A stretch of DNA of 64,000 nt from CAVVKW01 sp963761705 (GTDB lineage Bacteria > Verrucomicrobiota > Verrucomicrobiia > Chthoniobacterales > JAATET01): assembly GCA_963761705.1 (NCBI GenBank), contig CAVXHK010000001.1, forward strand, positions 1,364,001-1,428,000, read 5' to 3'. Numbering within the stretch: position 1 is the stretch's first letter; each line of letters begins with the position of its first letter. The notes under the pieces were generated by a model, which worked only from the letters and a program-made list of their open reading frames with translations, did not search any database and was not told where the DNA came from. This document shows, piece after piece, positions 17,745 through 27,308 of this stretch. The translations under genes were made by a program, and so were the position numbers.

Positions 17745-20032
17745 CTAGGGAAGTTCTTCGCCGACGATTTGGACTTCGGTTTGGAGGTCGATGTTGCGGT
17801 CGCGTTTGGCGGCGGCGGTGATTTCTTCGATTAAGGTGAGGACTTCTTCGGCTTTGGCGCCGCCGTCGTTGACGATGAAGTTGCCGTGGACTTCGGAGAC
17901 GCGGGCGTGGCCGACGGTAAAATTCTTGAATCCGAGTTCGTCGATGAGTTTGCCGGCGGGGATCTCGCTCGGGTTTTTGAAGATGCAGCCGGCGCAGGCG
18001 GCGATGGGCTGGCTTTCGCGACGGTGGGATTCGGACGCGGCGAGCTTCGCCTCGATCTCTTCGCGGGGAGCGGTGGCTCCGGTGAAGACGGCGGAGAGGG
18101 CGTAGTTCTTGGCGAGCGTGTCGACGTGGCGGTAGGCGACGTTCATCTCGGAAGGGGTGCGGGTGACGATGTTGCCGTCTTCGTCGCAGAAGCGGACGCG
18201 GAGAACTTGGTCGAAGGTCTGGATGCCCATGGCTCCGGCGTTCATGCGGAGGCCCCCGCCGACGTTGCCGGGGATGCCTTCCATCCATTCGAACCCGCCG
18301 AGGCCGGCGTTCTTCGCGAGGGTGGCGAGTCGTTTAAATTTCACACCGACTCCGGCAGTGATGGTGTCGCCGTCGACGGAGTGGCTGGCGAATTCGCCTT
18401 TCGACAAATGGGCGACGACGCCGGGGATGCCACCGTCGCGGACGAGGAGGTTGCTGCCGCGGCCGATGACCATGAAGGGGATGTCTTGGTCGGTGCAGTG
18501 TTGGACGAGGTCGGCGAAGCCGTCTTCGGTCTCGGGTTCGACCCAAAACTGGGCGGGGCCGCCGATCTTGATCGTGGTGTGTTTGGTGAGGGCTCGTAGA
18601 GCCGGACGGTGCCGGTGCCGATGACGGCTTGGAGCGCGTCGCGGCGGGTGAGGTCGGCGGTGAGCTGGGTGCCGGCTTCGTGGATGTTGCCAGCGCCAAG
18701 ACTGAGAATGAGGTCACCGTCCTGGATCTGCGGACCAATTTCCCAGGGGACTTGCCGCATCTCGGGTTGGAAGCGGACGGACGGGTGACCGGCGGCGCGG
18801 AGGGATTCGACGACGGTGAGACCGGAGATGCCGGGGATGGGTTTTTCCGAGGCCGGGTAGATGTCGGCGATGACGGCGGCGTCCGAGTCGCGGAAGGCGG
18901 GACCGAATTGATCCTTGAGCGCAACGGTGCGGGAGTAGCGGTGGGGTTGAAACATCACGAGCGTGCGTTTCCAGCCGCCGGTGCGGGCGGTCGCGAGGGT
19001 GGCGGCGATCTCGGTGGGGTGGTGGCCGTAGTCGTCGACGAGGAGATTGCGGGGGGATTGGTGTTTGATCTCGAAGCGGCGGCGGGCTCCCCGGAAGGTG
19101 CCGAGGGCGGCGTCGATGGCGTCGCGGTCGGCACCGAGTTCGGTCGCGAGGGCGATGACGGCGAGGGCGTTGGTGGCATTGTGGGCGCCGGGGATGTTGA
19201 GGTCGAATTCGCCGAGCGGTTGGCCGTCGCGGGTGACGGAAAATTTCGAACAGAAGTTGGCGGTGGTGACGTCGTGGAGGCGGTAGCGGGCGTTCCCGTG
19301 GGCGCCGTAGCCGATGGCGCGGGGGTGGTCGGCGCAGACGCGGGTCGCGCCTTCGTCGTCGGCGCAGTAGAAGACTTGGCCTGCGGTCTGGCTGAGGAGC
19401 TTGGTGTAGACGGCGTCGATGGCGGCGAGGTCTTTGTAGAAATCGAGGTGTTCGGGTTCGACGTTGAGGACGATGGCGTGCTCGGGGTGGTAGTTGATGA
19501 GGGTGCCGTCGCTTTCGTCGCCCTCCGCGACGAAAAGGTCACCTTCGGAGTCCCAGCGGGCGTTGGTGCCGAGGATGGGGATCTCCGCGCCGACGTAGTG
19601 CGAGGGTTTGAAGCCGCAGGAGCGGAGAACGTGCGCGGCCATGGCGGACGTCGTGGTCTTGCCGTGCATGCCGGAGACGACGATGCCCCGCTTGGCCGAC
19701 ATGATGGCGGCGAGCGCATCGGCGCGTCGGATCATCGGCTTGTCGAGTCGGCGGGCTTCGTCGTAGGCGGGGTTGCCGGGTTTGATGGCGGAGCTGTAAA
19801 TGACGAGGTCGGCGTCGCGGACCTGGTCGGCGGCGTGGGGACCTTGGAAATCGAGGCCCTTCTTCTGCAGCCGAGATACTTCGATGGTGTTCACTTTGTC
19901 CGAGCCGCTGACGCGGTGACCCAGCGCGAGCACGAGGGCCGCGATGCCGCTCATGCCGCTGCCCGCGACACCGATGAGGTGGACGCGTTGGGGCGCGTTT
20001 GCGGTCAGAAAATTTGTCAGGTCGGAAGTCAC
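17745..20032 (-). CDS. murC/murB: Fused UDP-MurNAc--L-alanine ligase / UDP-MurNAc dehydrogenase (MurC-MurB), broken by one missing base
   Basis: The MurC part (residues about 1-455) has RVHLIGVAGSGMSGIAAL at the start, P-loop GMHGKTTTSAM, and the Mur ligase core and C-terminal domain through RRFEIKHQ and DDYGHHPTEIAAT. Its frame runs directly, without a stop, into VRLYEP at about 18598. Then one base is missing (GGG run 18590-18592 on the plus strand), and the MurB part continues with LTKHTTIKIGGPAQFWVEPE, VIGRGSNLLVRDGG, GGFEWMEGIPGNVGGGLRMN and FKNPSEIPAGKLIDELGFKN. In the MurB frame there is no ATG, GTG or TTG codon near the junction, and a start at VIGRGSN would delete part of the FAD domain. 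So a 762-residue fusion is the best reading. The two enzymes catalyse consecutive steps of UDP-MurNAc-L-Ala synthesis. Confidence 0.88.
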
Positions 20033-20049
20033 TGTCGGGTTGTGAGTTT

Positions 20050-20090
20050 GCAGTGCGGCAGCAGGAGGCCGCCGCTCCTTGGAGGAGGCG
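20050..20090 (-). repeat. Dispersed GC-rich intergenic repeat
   Basis: The gap between murG and murC holds GCGGCAGCAGGAGGCCGCCG and CTCCTTGGAGG. It belongs to the same loose family as 24681-24733, 32826-32881, 40333-40385 and 46885-46912 (CCGCCGCTCC / CGCGCTCCCC cores). Confidence 0.55.
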
Positions 20091-20099
20091 TGGGTCCTA

Positions 20100-21185
20100 T
20101 TATTTGAGGCTTTGTTCGATGGCGGTGGCGACTTTGGCGGCGGCGTCGGTTGGGGCGAGGGCTTGGGAATTTTGGGCCATGGCTTGGCGTTCGGCGTCGT
20201 GAGAGAGGAGGTGGGTGACTCGGGCGGCGAGGGTTTCGGCGTTGGCGTTGGATTCGAGGAACATCTCGGCGGCTCCGGCTTCGACGTAGATGCGAGCGTT
20301 GATTTCCTGGTGGTTCTCGGCGGCGTAGGGGTAGGGAATGAGAATCTGGGCGATGCCGAATTGCGAGAGTTCGGAGAGGCTGGAGGCTCCCGCGCGGGAG
20401 ATCACCAGATCGGCGGCGGAGTAGGCTTCCTGCATCTTGTGGTGAAACGGGCTGACGTAGGCGGGAACGCCTTCGCGAAGGTAGTTGGCCGCGGCGAGGC
20501 GGTCGTCGCGGTCGCCGGTGAAGTGGATGAGTTGGACGTCTTGGCCGGTGAGGAGGGGCGCGACTTTGAACATGAGTTGGTTGATGCCGGACGCGCCCTG
20601 GCTGCCGCCCATGACGAGGAGGGTGCGTTTGGTGGGATCGAGGTTGAAGCGGGTGAGCGCCTCGGCGCGGTCCAAAGGGGATCCGAGGTCCTGGCGGACG
20701 GGGGTACCGGTGACTTCGCAGTTGGATTTGGGAAAATGCGGACGGCAAGCTTCGAAGCCGAGGAGGACGTGGTCGACGATCTTGGCGGCCCATTTGTTGG
20801 CTTTGCCGGGGATGGAGTTCGATTCGTGGATGAAGGTCGGGATTTTCCCGCGCCACGCGGCGAGGAGCGGGGCGCTGGAGGTGAAGCCGCCCATGCCAAG
20901 CACGGCGTCGGGTTTGAATTTGCGGTAGATGCCCTTGCACTGGGACATGCTTTCCCACGTGCGTCCAACGAAACGGATGAAAGCGGGTGAGACGATGGAC
21001 GGCAGGCCGACGGACGGAAGCTTCTCGGCGCGGAAGTCGGGGTGGGCCTTGAGAGCTTGCGCGTCGATGGGTTTCTCGGACACGAGGAGGAGAACCTCGT
21101 GTCCGCGGTCCTTGAGGGTTTGGGCGACGGCGAGGCCGGGGAAGAGGTGGCCGCCGGTGCCGCCGCAGGCGATGACTACACGCAT
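20100..21185 (-). CDS. murG: UDP-GlcNAc:undecaprenyl-PP-MurNAc-pentapeptide GlcNAc transferase
   Basis: 361-residue GT-B enzyme that makes lipid II on the inner face of the membrane. Diagnostic motifs: CGGTGGHLFPGLAVA (G-loop 1), GMGGFTSSAPLLAAW, FIHESNSIPGKANKW, GGSQGASGINQL (G-loop), ISRAGASSLSELSQFGIAQI and PYAAENHQEINA. Normal length. Starts 34 bp after ftsW. Confidence 0.97.
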   Translation of the reverse strand: MRVVIACGGTGGHLFPGLAVAQTLKDRGHEVLLLVSEKPIDAQALKAHPDFRAEKLPSVGLPSIVSPAFIRFVGRTWESMSQCKGIYRKFKPDAVLGMGGFTSSAPLLAAWRGKIPTFIHESNSIPGKANKWAAKIVDHVLLGFEACRPHFPKSNCEVTGTPVRQDLGSPLDRAEALTRFNLDPTKRTLLVMGGSQGASGINQLMFKVAPLLTGQDVQLIHFTGDRDDRLAAANYLREGVPAYVSPFHHKMQEAYSAADLVISRAGASSLSELSQFGIAQILIPYPYAAENHQEINARIYVEAGAAEMFLESNANAETLAARVTHLLSHDAERQAMAQNSQALAPTDAAAKVATAIEQSLK

Positions 21186-21219
21186 GGTCGGATGGTGCGG
21201 TTGAGTTGAGGAGTGGGCA

Positions 21220-22386
21220 TCAGATTCGGCGAGTGGTGGTGCGGGCGGCGAGGCGGGTCTGGCGGACGGGGGCGGAGACCGGGTGGCCGTGGCGGTGGAT
21301 ATTGATGAGGATTCCGACGAGGAACAAACAAATGAGGAGGTTCGAACCGCCGAAGCTGATGAACGGGAGCGGCATGCCCTTGTTGGGCAGGAGGGACGTG
21401 GTGACGCCGATGTTCACGCAAGCTTGGAGGGCGATGACGGTGATGACGCCGAACCCGGTGAGCATACCAAAGCGGTCTTTGGCGTTCATCGCGACGAGGA
21501 AGCCGCAGAGGCAAATGATGAGGTAGATGCTGACGACCGAGAGCGTGGCGACGAGGCCGAGTTCTTCACCGATCATCGGAAAAATGAAGTCGGTGTGAGC
21601 CTCGGGGAGGTAGAGAAATTTTTGCCGCCCTTCGCCCAGGCCGAGTCCCGTGAGACCGCCGGAGCCAATGGCAATGAGGGCCTGCCACTGTTGGAGACCT
21701 TCCGTGAGCTTGAAGTTTTCAGGGTTCAGGAAGGCGATGAGGCGAGCGTTGCGCTCTTCGATGTGGGTGGCGACGTAGAGGACGCCCGCGAGACCGGTGG
21801 TCGCAAGCGGAAGGAGGTAACGGAGACCAGCGCCGGCGACAAACATCACGCCAAACATCGTGCCGCCGACGAGGGCGGTCGCGCCGAGATCGACCTCGAT
21901 GACGATGAGCGCCATGAGGACGGCGACGACGGCGCCGGGGATGAGGAAACCGAAGAGGAAGGATCCGCTTTGCTTCTGGTACTTGGAATACCAAAACGCC
22001 AGGAAGAAGATGGCGGCGACCTTGGCGAGTTCGCTGGGTTGGAAGTTGGCGAAGCCGAGGGTGATCCAGCGGCTGGAACCGTTGATGTTGCGACCGATGC
22101 CGGGAGCGAAGCAGGCGGCGAGGAGGAGGAGCGCGGCGGCGAACCAGATCCACCAAGTCTTCTGCCACCAATGGTAATCGATGACTGCTCCCGCGATGCA
22201 GGCCGTCGTGGCGATCAAGAGCCAGAGGGCCTGCTTCTTGACGAAGTAGTAGACGTCGCCGTGGGCCTGCTGGGCGAAAGCACTCGTGCTAAAGAGCATG
22301 ATTAGGCCAAGCGTCACCAGACCCGCAATCCCGAGAAGGAGGATCGTGATACTGTGACGTTGGATGATCGTGGCGAGCGTCTTCAC
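21220..22386 (-). CDS. ftsW: Septal peptidoglycan polymerase FtsW (SEDS family)
   Basis: 388 residues with about ten transmembrane segments. Conserved SEDS features: INGSSRWITLGFANFQPSEL with the PSELAK motif, the catalytic-loop Asp in IVIEVDLGATALVG, LGEGRQKFLYLPEAHTDFIF and IGEELG, and the C-terminal MPLPFISFGGSNLL. Position next to murG in the dcw cluster argues for FtsW rather than RodA. It polymerises lipid II together with the FtsI encoded upstream. Confidence 0.95.
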   Translation of the reverse strand: MKTLATIIQRHSITILLLGIAGLVTLGLIMLFSTSAFAQQAHGDVYYFVKKQALWLLIATTACIAGAVIDYHWWQKTWWIWFAAALLLLAACFAPGIGRNINGSSRWITLGFANFQPSELAKVAAIFFLAFWYSKYQKQSGSFLFGFLIPGAVVAVLMALIVIEVDLGATALVGGTMFGVMFVAGAGLRYLLPLATTGLAGVLYVATHIEERNARLIAFLNPENFKLTEGLQQWQALIAIGSGGLTGLGLGEGRQKFLYLPEAHTDFIFPMIGEELGLVATLSVVSIYLIICLCGFLVAMNAKDRFGMLTGFGVITVIALQACVNIGVTTSLLPNKGMPLPFISFGGSNLLICLFLVGILINIHRHGHPVSAPVRQTRLAARTTTRRI

Positions 22387-22414
22387 GATTGGTTTTTGAG
22401 GCCGTTGAGAAAGG

Positions 22415-23275
22415 CTAGTTCGAACCTGGAATCTTCAATTTCTGGCCAATTTGAATCTTCGTGGCGTCTTCGATGTCGTTGACCTCAATGAGCTTCTGGT
22501 AGCTGACGTTGAGTTTCTTCGCAATGCTCCAGGGATTGTCGCCGGAGACGACTTCGTAGGTGTCGGCGGTGGCGGTTGGCGCCGGGGCTTGTGCTTCGAC
22601 CTTCGGAGCGGGTTCGGCTGCCGCGGTTGCTGGGATTGGTGCTGACTGCTCGACGACCGGCACCGCGGCGGCGACCGGTGCGTTGGTGGCGGGGATGCGG
22701 AGGATTTCGCCGACGCGGATCTTGGTCGGGTCGGTGATGTTGTTCTCGGCCTGGATGGCGGCGATGCTCACACCGTAGAGGCTGGAGATGCGGGTGAGAG
22801 TGTCGCCGGGACGCATCTCGTGGGTCTTGCCGGTGAACTCAGCGGTCGCTTTCTGAGACGCGGTTTTCTGGTCGCTGGTGTTCTCCGTGAGACTGCGGGG
22901 TTCGAAGGCGCGGGCGGCCGTGGATGGTTCGTCGACCGGGTCGGTCTTTGGTGCCGGGGCGGCGGCAAAATTGCTCGCTTGGTCGGCGGTCTCCTCGCTG
23001 AAGACGGGACTTTGCCGGGTCTTGATCGTGTTGAACGCGAAGACGCCGGCGACGGCGATGACGTGGAGCACGAGGACGACAACGAAGGCGTGGGAGAGCT
23101 TCATGTTGGGTTCCTGCTCGTCGTAGTAATCGTCTTCGTCGTCGGCCATGCGCGGGGCGCGGCGGGCGACGGCGGCGTTGAGTTTGATTTTGGACGGTGG
23201 TTTTTTTCCGGGGACCCGGCGGCGCTGGGGGCGCGGGGCGGCGGCTTTTTGGCGGTTGGGCAGTTTGATTTTCAT
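22415..23275 (-). CDS. Bitopic membrane protein with two LysM domains, encoded between murD and ftsW
   Basis: 286 residues from ATG 23275. The cytoplasmic N-terminus is strongly basic (KIKLPNRQKAAAPRPQRRR), then acidic (DDEDDYYDEQE), followed by one transmembrane helix (LSHAFVVVLVLHVIAVAGVF). The Ala/Pro-rich periplasmic region carries LysM-1 (HEMRPGDTLTRISSLYGVSI, about residues 153-196) and C-terminal LysM-2 (YEVVSGDNPWSIAKKLNVSY, about 239-283). LysM domains bind peptidoglycan glycan strands. Embedding in the dcw operon suggests a division or septal wall role, which is an inference. Not a standard dcw gene in model bacteria. Confidence 0.85.
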   Translation of the reverse strand: MKIKLPNRQKAAAPRPQRRRVPGKKPPSKIKLNAAVARRAPRMADDEDDYYDEQEPNMKLSHAFVVVLVLHVIAVAGVFAFNTIKTRQSPVFSEETADQASNFAAAPAPKTDPVDEPSTAARAFEPRSLTENTSDQKTASQKATAEFTGKTHEMRPGDTLTRISSLYGVSIAAIQAENNITDPTKIRVGEILRIPATNAPVAAAVPVVEQSAPIPATAAAEPAPKVEAQAPAPTATADTYEVVSGDNPWSIAKKLNVSYQKLIEVNDIEDATKIQIGQKLKIPGSN

Positions 23276-23321
23276 GGTCGGCTGGCTGGCTTGGGTTGCG
23301 GTGGTGTTTTGTTTTTGGAAT

Positions 23322-24644
23322 CTAAAGGAGTCGGGCGACGGCTTGTTTGAAGGCGTTGCCGCGTTCGCCGTAGTTGGCAAACATGTCGAACGAGGACGTC
23401 CCCGGGGAGAGAAGGACGGTGTCGCCGGAGTGGGCGAGGGTGCGGGCGGTGGCGACAGCTTCTTCGAGAGTGGTGGCGGCGTGCGTGTTCGTTTCCGGCC
23501 AGGCGGCGGCGATGCGGTCCTTCATTTCCCCGATGAGAACGGCGGCGCGGACGTGCTTCTTCACGGATTCGGCGAGCGGGTGGAACTCGTGGCCTTTGTC
23601 CTTGCCGCCAGCGATGAGGATGATCGGCGTCTCGGAGGCGGTGAGGGCGGCGGCGGTGGATTCCAGCGTGGTTGCTTTGGAATCGTTGACGTAGCGGATG
23701 CCGTCTAGTTCGCGGACAAATTCGCAGCGATGAGCGGGTGGAGTGAAAGTGGTCGCGGCGACGGCGAGGCGCTCGAGGTCGACGTCGAGAGCGTGGCCGA
23801 TCGCGAGGGCGGCCATGAGGTTCTCCGCGTTGTGCGTGCCGCGGAGGGGAGTGGCTCGCTGGTCGAGGACGGGGTTGCCTCGGAAATGAATGGTGGTGCC
23901 CGTGAGAGTAAAATCGGCGTCGGTGGTGTGGGCGCTGAAGGTGACGCGGGTGGCGTCGGTGGTTGGGAGGTCGGCGGCTTCGCGGGCGTTGACGATCTGG
24001 TGGTCGGCGGCGGTTTGGCGTTCGAAGACGCGAAGTTTTGCGGTGCGGTATTCCGCGATGTCGGCGTAGCGGTCGAGGTGGTCGGGACTGAAGTTGAGCC
24101 AGACGGCGACGTGCGGGTGGAAGTGCTGGATGGTTTCGAGTTGGAACGAGGAGCACTCGAGCGTCATGACGTCGAGAGCCTTGGATTCGCGGATGGCTTG
24201 GGCGAACGGGGTGCCGATGTTGCCGCTGGCGGTAGTGCGGACGCCGACCGAATTGAGAAGGTGGGTCGTGAGGAGGGTGGTGGTGGTTTTTCCGTTCGTG
24301 CCGGTGATGGCGATGACTGGGCAATGGCATTCTTCGAAGCCGAGTTCGAGTTCGCCGATGACGGGGATTTTTTTGGAGACGACGTTGCGGACGATGGCGT
24401 TGGCCGGGTCGATGCCGGGGCTGAGAACGCAGAGGTCGTAGGGGGTGGGGTCGGTCTCGGCGGCGGGGCCAAGGATGGTTTTGATGCCGAGAGCGCGGAG
24501 TTCGGCGGCTGCGTCGCGGAGGGCGGGGGTGTCGTGGGAGTCGGACACGGTGACGCTGGCGCCTTCCTCCTGGAGGAGGATGGCGGCGGCCTTGCCGGAG
24601 TGGCCGAGGCCGAGGACCAGGGTGTTCTTCCCGCTGTGGATCAT
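23322..24644 (-). CDS. murD: UDP-MurNAc-L-alanine--D-glutamate ligase
   Basis: 440 residues from ATG 24642-24644. Mur ligase that adds D-Glu in the cytoplasm. It has an N-terminal Rossmann domain (NTLVLGLGHSGKAAAILLQE), P-loop AITGTNGKTTTTLL, the central-domain motif VWLNFSPDHLDRY, APPAHRCE-type junction (FTPPAHRCEFVRELDGIRYV) followed by NDSKATT, and the C-terminal GTSSFDMFANYGERGNAF motif typical of MurD. A further in-frame upstream extension passes through the dispersed repeat and is rejected as a start. Confidence 0.96.
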   Translation of the reverse strand: MIHSGKNTLVLGLGHSGKAAAILLQEEGASVTVSDSHDTPALRDAAAELRALGIKTILGPAAETDPTPYDLCVLSPGIDPANAIVRNVVSKKIPVIGELELGFEECHCPVIAITGTNGKTTTTLLTTHLLNSVGVRTTASGNIGTPFAQAIRESKALDVMTLECSSFQLETIQHFHPHVAVWLNFSPDHLDRYADIAEYRTAKLRVFERQTAADHQIVNAREAADLPTTDATRVTFSAHTTDADFTLTGTTIHFRGNPVLDQRATPLRGTHNAENLMAALAIGHALDVDLERLAVAATTFTPPAHRCEFVRELDGIRYVNDSKATTLESTAAALTASETPIILIAGGKDKGHEFHPLAESVKKHVRAAVLIGEMKDRIAAAWPETNTHAATTLEEAVATARTLAHSGDTVLLSPGTSSFDMFANYGERGNAFKQAVARLL

Positions 24645-24680
24645 TTGGTGGCGTCGGTGGTGTCGGTGAAATTTGTTCGG

Positions 24681-24733
24681 GCAACTGGCAGGAGTGGTGC
24701 CGGGCTGGAAGCCTGCGCTCCCCATCGAGTTGC
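24681..24733 (-). repeat. Dispersed GC-rich intergenic repeat between mraY and murD
   Basis: Flanked by GCAACT (24681-24686) and AGTTGC (24728-24733), which are inverted. The interior holds GGGCTGGAAGCCTGCGCTCC and CCAT. The same GGAAGCC...CGCGCTCCCCAT wording recurs at 32826-32881. Confidence 0.65.
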
Positions 24734-24738
24734 CGCAT

Positions 24739-25875
24739 TCATCGGAGTTTGAGGGTGGCTAAACCCAGGAGAGCGAACATGAGGCTGAGGATCCAGAAGC
24801 GGACGATGACGGTGCTTTCCTTCCAGCCACTCAACTCGAAGTGGTGGTGGATGGGGGCCATGCGGAGGATGCGTTTCCCCGTAAGTTTGAAGCTGGCGAC
24901 TTGGCCGATGACGGAGAGGGCCTCGATGACGAAGACGCCGCCGACGATCGCGAGGAGGAACTCCTGTTTGACGCAGATCGCGACGGCTCCGAGCATGCCG
25001 CCGATGGCGAGGCTGCCGGTGTCGCCCATGAAGACTTTGGCGGGGTGGCAATTCCACCAGAGGAAGCCGAGACCGGCTCCGGCTAACGCCATGCAGAGGA
25101 TGGTGACTTCGCCCGCCGGGACGACGAAGGGGATGTCGAGGTAACCGGCCGTGATCGAGTTGCCCGCCACGTAGGCGAGGGCGGAGTAGGTGGCGGCGGT
25201 GGTGACGGTGCAGCCGGCGGCGAGACCGTCGAGGCCGTCGGTGAGGTTCACGGCGTTGGACGTGCCGACGATGATGAAGAGGTAGAGGACGAAGGCGAAG
25301 ATGCCAAGATTGGGGATGATCGGGTCTTTGAAGAAGGGAACGTAAAGCTCGCGGGCGAGGGGCCAGAGCGTGGGTTCGCCGTTGAACGGGTAGAACATGA
25401 AGAAGACGGTGACGCCCGCCGCGAGGAGGCACTGGAGGCCGAATTTCGCGCGGGAGCTGATGCCTTTACTGTTCTTTTTGGCGACCTTCTGCCAGTCGTC
25501 GTAGAAGCCGATCATGCCGTGCGCGATCATGACGACGAGGATGAGCCAGACGAACGGGTTGCTGTATCTGGCCCAGAGGAGGGTGGAAACCAGGACGCTG
25601 CCGAGGAGGAGGAGGCCGCCCATGGTCGGGGTTCCGGCCTTGCTGCCGTGGAGTTCGAAGAGTTTGTTGACCTCTTCTTTCGTGCGGACGGGCTGGCCGA
25701 ACTTGAGCGAGATGAGCTTGCGGATGACGAAGTTGCCAAACATGAGCGAGAGCACGAACGCGGTGATGCCGGCGCAGATGCCGCGGAAGGTGACGTAGCG
25801 GAAGACGTTGAGCGCCTTGGCCAGCTCGCTGTCGGGCTGGAGGGTCTCGCTGAAACTGTAGAGGTAATAAAACAT
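24739..25875 (-). CDS. mraY: Phospho-N-acetylmuramoyl-pentapeptide transferase
   Basis: 378 residues with about ten transmembrane helices; makes lipid I. Motifs: GTPTMGGLLLLGS, the aspartate pair in MIGFYDDWQKVAKKNSKGIS, NAVNLTDGLDGLAAG, CHPAKVFMGDTGSLAIGG and the family-specific APIHHHFELSGWKE. The ATG overlaps the murF stop by one base (TAATG), indicating tight coupling. Confidence 0.98.
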   Translation of the reverse strand: MFYYLYSFSETLQPDSELAKALNVFRYVTFRGICAGITAFVLSLMFGNFVIRKLISLKFGQPVRTKEEVNKLFELHGSKAGTPTMGGLLLLGSVLVSTLLWARYSNPFVWLILVVMIAHGMIGFYDDWQKVAKKNSKGISSRAKFGLQCLLAAGVTVFFMFYPFNGEPTLWPLARELYVPFFKDPIIPNLGIFAFVLYLFIIVGTSNAVNLTDGLDGLAAGCTVTTAATYSALAYVAGNSITAGYLDIPFVVPAGEVTILCMALAGAGLGFLWWNCHPAKVFMGDTGSLAIGGMLGAVAICVKQEFLLAIVGGVFVIEALSVIGQVASFKLTGKRILRMAPIHHHFELSGWKESTVIVRFWILSLMFALLGLATLKLR

Positions 25876-27308
25876 TACGGGGTCGAAGGTCGAAGGTCGG
25901 AAGGTCGGAAAGGAACGGCTGATGCCGTTGTTTTTTCGAAGGCTTCGATGATCGCCTCCATCTTGGCGGCTCGGGAGCCCTTGATGAGGATGATGTCGCC
26001 CTCCTTGGCCAGGTCGCGGAGGGTTGCGGTGGTCTCGGCGGTGTCGAGGGTTTCGTGGACCTGATGCAATCCGGATTGGCGGGCGGTGGCGGCGAGGAGT
26101 GCGGTCTCGGGACCGGTGGTGACGAGGACGTCGGCGTGGGCAGCGGCGGCTCTGCCGGCTCGGGCGTAGCCGGTGTCGGCGTAAGTGCCGAGTTCGCCCA
26201 TCTTGCCGAGGACGGCGATGCGGCGGCCCGTGGTCGGGAAGGTGGCGAGGGTTTTCAGCGCAGCTTCGACGGAATCCGGGTTGGCGTTGTAGCTGTCGTC
26301 GATGAGGCGAATGCCCCGGATCATCGTTTGCTTGAGTCGGCCTCCGGTGAGGCGGGCGGTGGCGAGGCCTTCGACGCAGTCGTCGAGGGAGAGGCCGTGT
26401 TCGAGACCGGCGGCGATGGCGAGGAGGGCGTTGCGGACCATGTGCTCGCCGGGGACCGGGAGGTGGGCGGTGGCGGTTTCGCCGTAGGCCGTAATCTCGA
26501 AGGTGGTGCCTTCGGGATTGGTTCTGGTGATTTTGCCGACGACTTGACCGCCGGTGAGTCCGGCGCGGACGACTCGGGCTTTGCAGCGTTCGGCGATGAA
26601 GTCGGTGTAGTCGTTTTCGGTCGGGAGGATGACGACGCCTTCGGAGCCGATGGCTTCGGCGAGGGCGGATTTCTCGGTAGCGATGCCGTCGCGGGCGGTG
26701 TCTGGGAAAAATTCGATGTGGGCCGTGCCGACGTTGGTGATGATGGCGGCGTCCGGCTTGGCGATGGCCGCGAGGGCGGCGATCTCGCCGGGATGGCTCA
26801 TCCCCATTTCCCAGACGGCGGCTTGGTGGGTCGAGTTGGCCTCGAGGATGGTGAGCGGAAGGCCGAAGTGATTGTTCAGATTACCGAGGGTCTTCGTGAC
26901 GGGGTAGCGGGCGGAAAGGACGGCGGCGGTAAATTCTTTGGTGCTCGTCTTGCCGCTGGAACCGGTGATGCCGATGGCGTGGAGGTTGAGTTCGTCGCGG
27001 GTGGCGCTGGCGAGGGTCTGGAGAGCGGCGAGGGTGTCGGCGACGCGGATGACGGGGAATCCGTCTGGAACCGGGACGTTGGCGTCGAGGATGGCGGCGG
27101 CGGCTCCGCGCTTGATGGCGGCGTCGACGAAGCTGTTGCCGTCATGGTTGTCGCCGTGGAGGGCGAGGTAGAGGTCGCCGGGCTCGAGCGTGCGCGTGTC
27201 CTTCGAGATGCGGGTGACGGTGGTTGCGGCGTCTCCGTTCACGACGGTTCCGCCGCTGCGGGTGGCGATCTGAGCGATGGAGAGGGCGTCCATTTTATTG
27301 GCGATCAT
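25875..27308 (-). CDS. murF: UDP-MurNAc-tripeptide--D-alanyl-D-alanine ligase
   Basis: 477 residues. Adds D-Ala-D-Ala to UDP-MurNAc-tripeptide. P-loop ITGSSGKTSTKEFTAAVL, NNHFGLPLTILE, EMGMSHPGEIAAL, RLKQTMIRGIRLIDDSYNAN (DDSYNANP) and the C-terminal domain are all in place. ATG 27308 overlaps murE by 14 bases; a second in-frame ATG at 27293 is equally possible. Both are consistent with translational coupling. Confidence 0.96.
   Translation of the reverse strand: MIANKMDALSIAQIATRSGGTVVNGDAATTVTRISKDTRTLEPGDLYLALHGDNHDGNSFVDAAIKRGAAAAILDANVPVPDGFPVIRVADTLAALQTLASATRDELNLHAIGITGSSGKTSTKEFTAAVLSARYPVTKTLGNLNNHFGLPLTILEANSTHQAAVWEMGMSHPGEIAALAAIAKPDAAIITNVGTAHIEFFPDTARDGIATEKSALAEAIGSEGVVILPTENDYTDFIAERCKARVVRAGLTGGQVVGKITRTNPEGTTFEITAYGETATAHLPVPGEHMVRNALLAIAAGLEHGLSLDDCVEGLATARLTGGRLKQTMIRGIRLIDDSYNANPDSVEAALKTLATFPTTGRRIAVLGKMGELGTYADTGYARAGRAAAAHADVLVTTGPETALLAATARQSGLHQVHETLDTAETTATLRDLAKEGDIILIKGSRAAKMEAIIEAFEKTTASAVPFRPSDLRPSTP

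Noticed and set aside
18629..20107. A 492-codon plus-strand frame opposite murC, and similar long antisense frames at 36141-37175, 24-27 kb and 58101-59063
   Set aside because: Same compositional shadow effect; the sense strands carry full enzyme motif sets.
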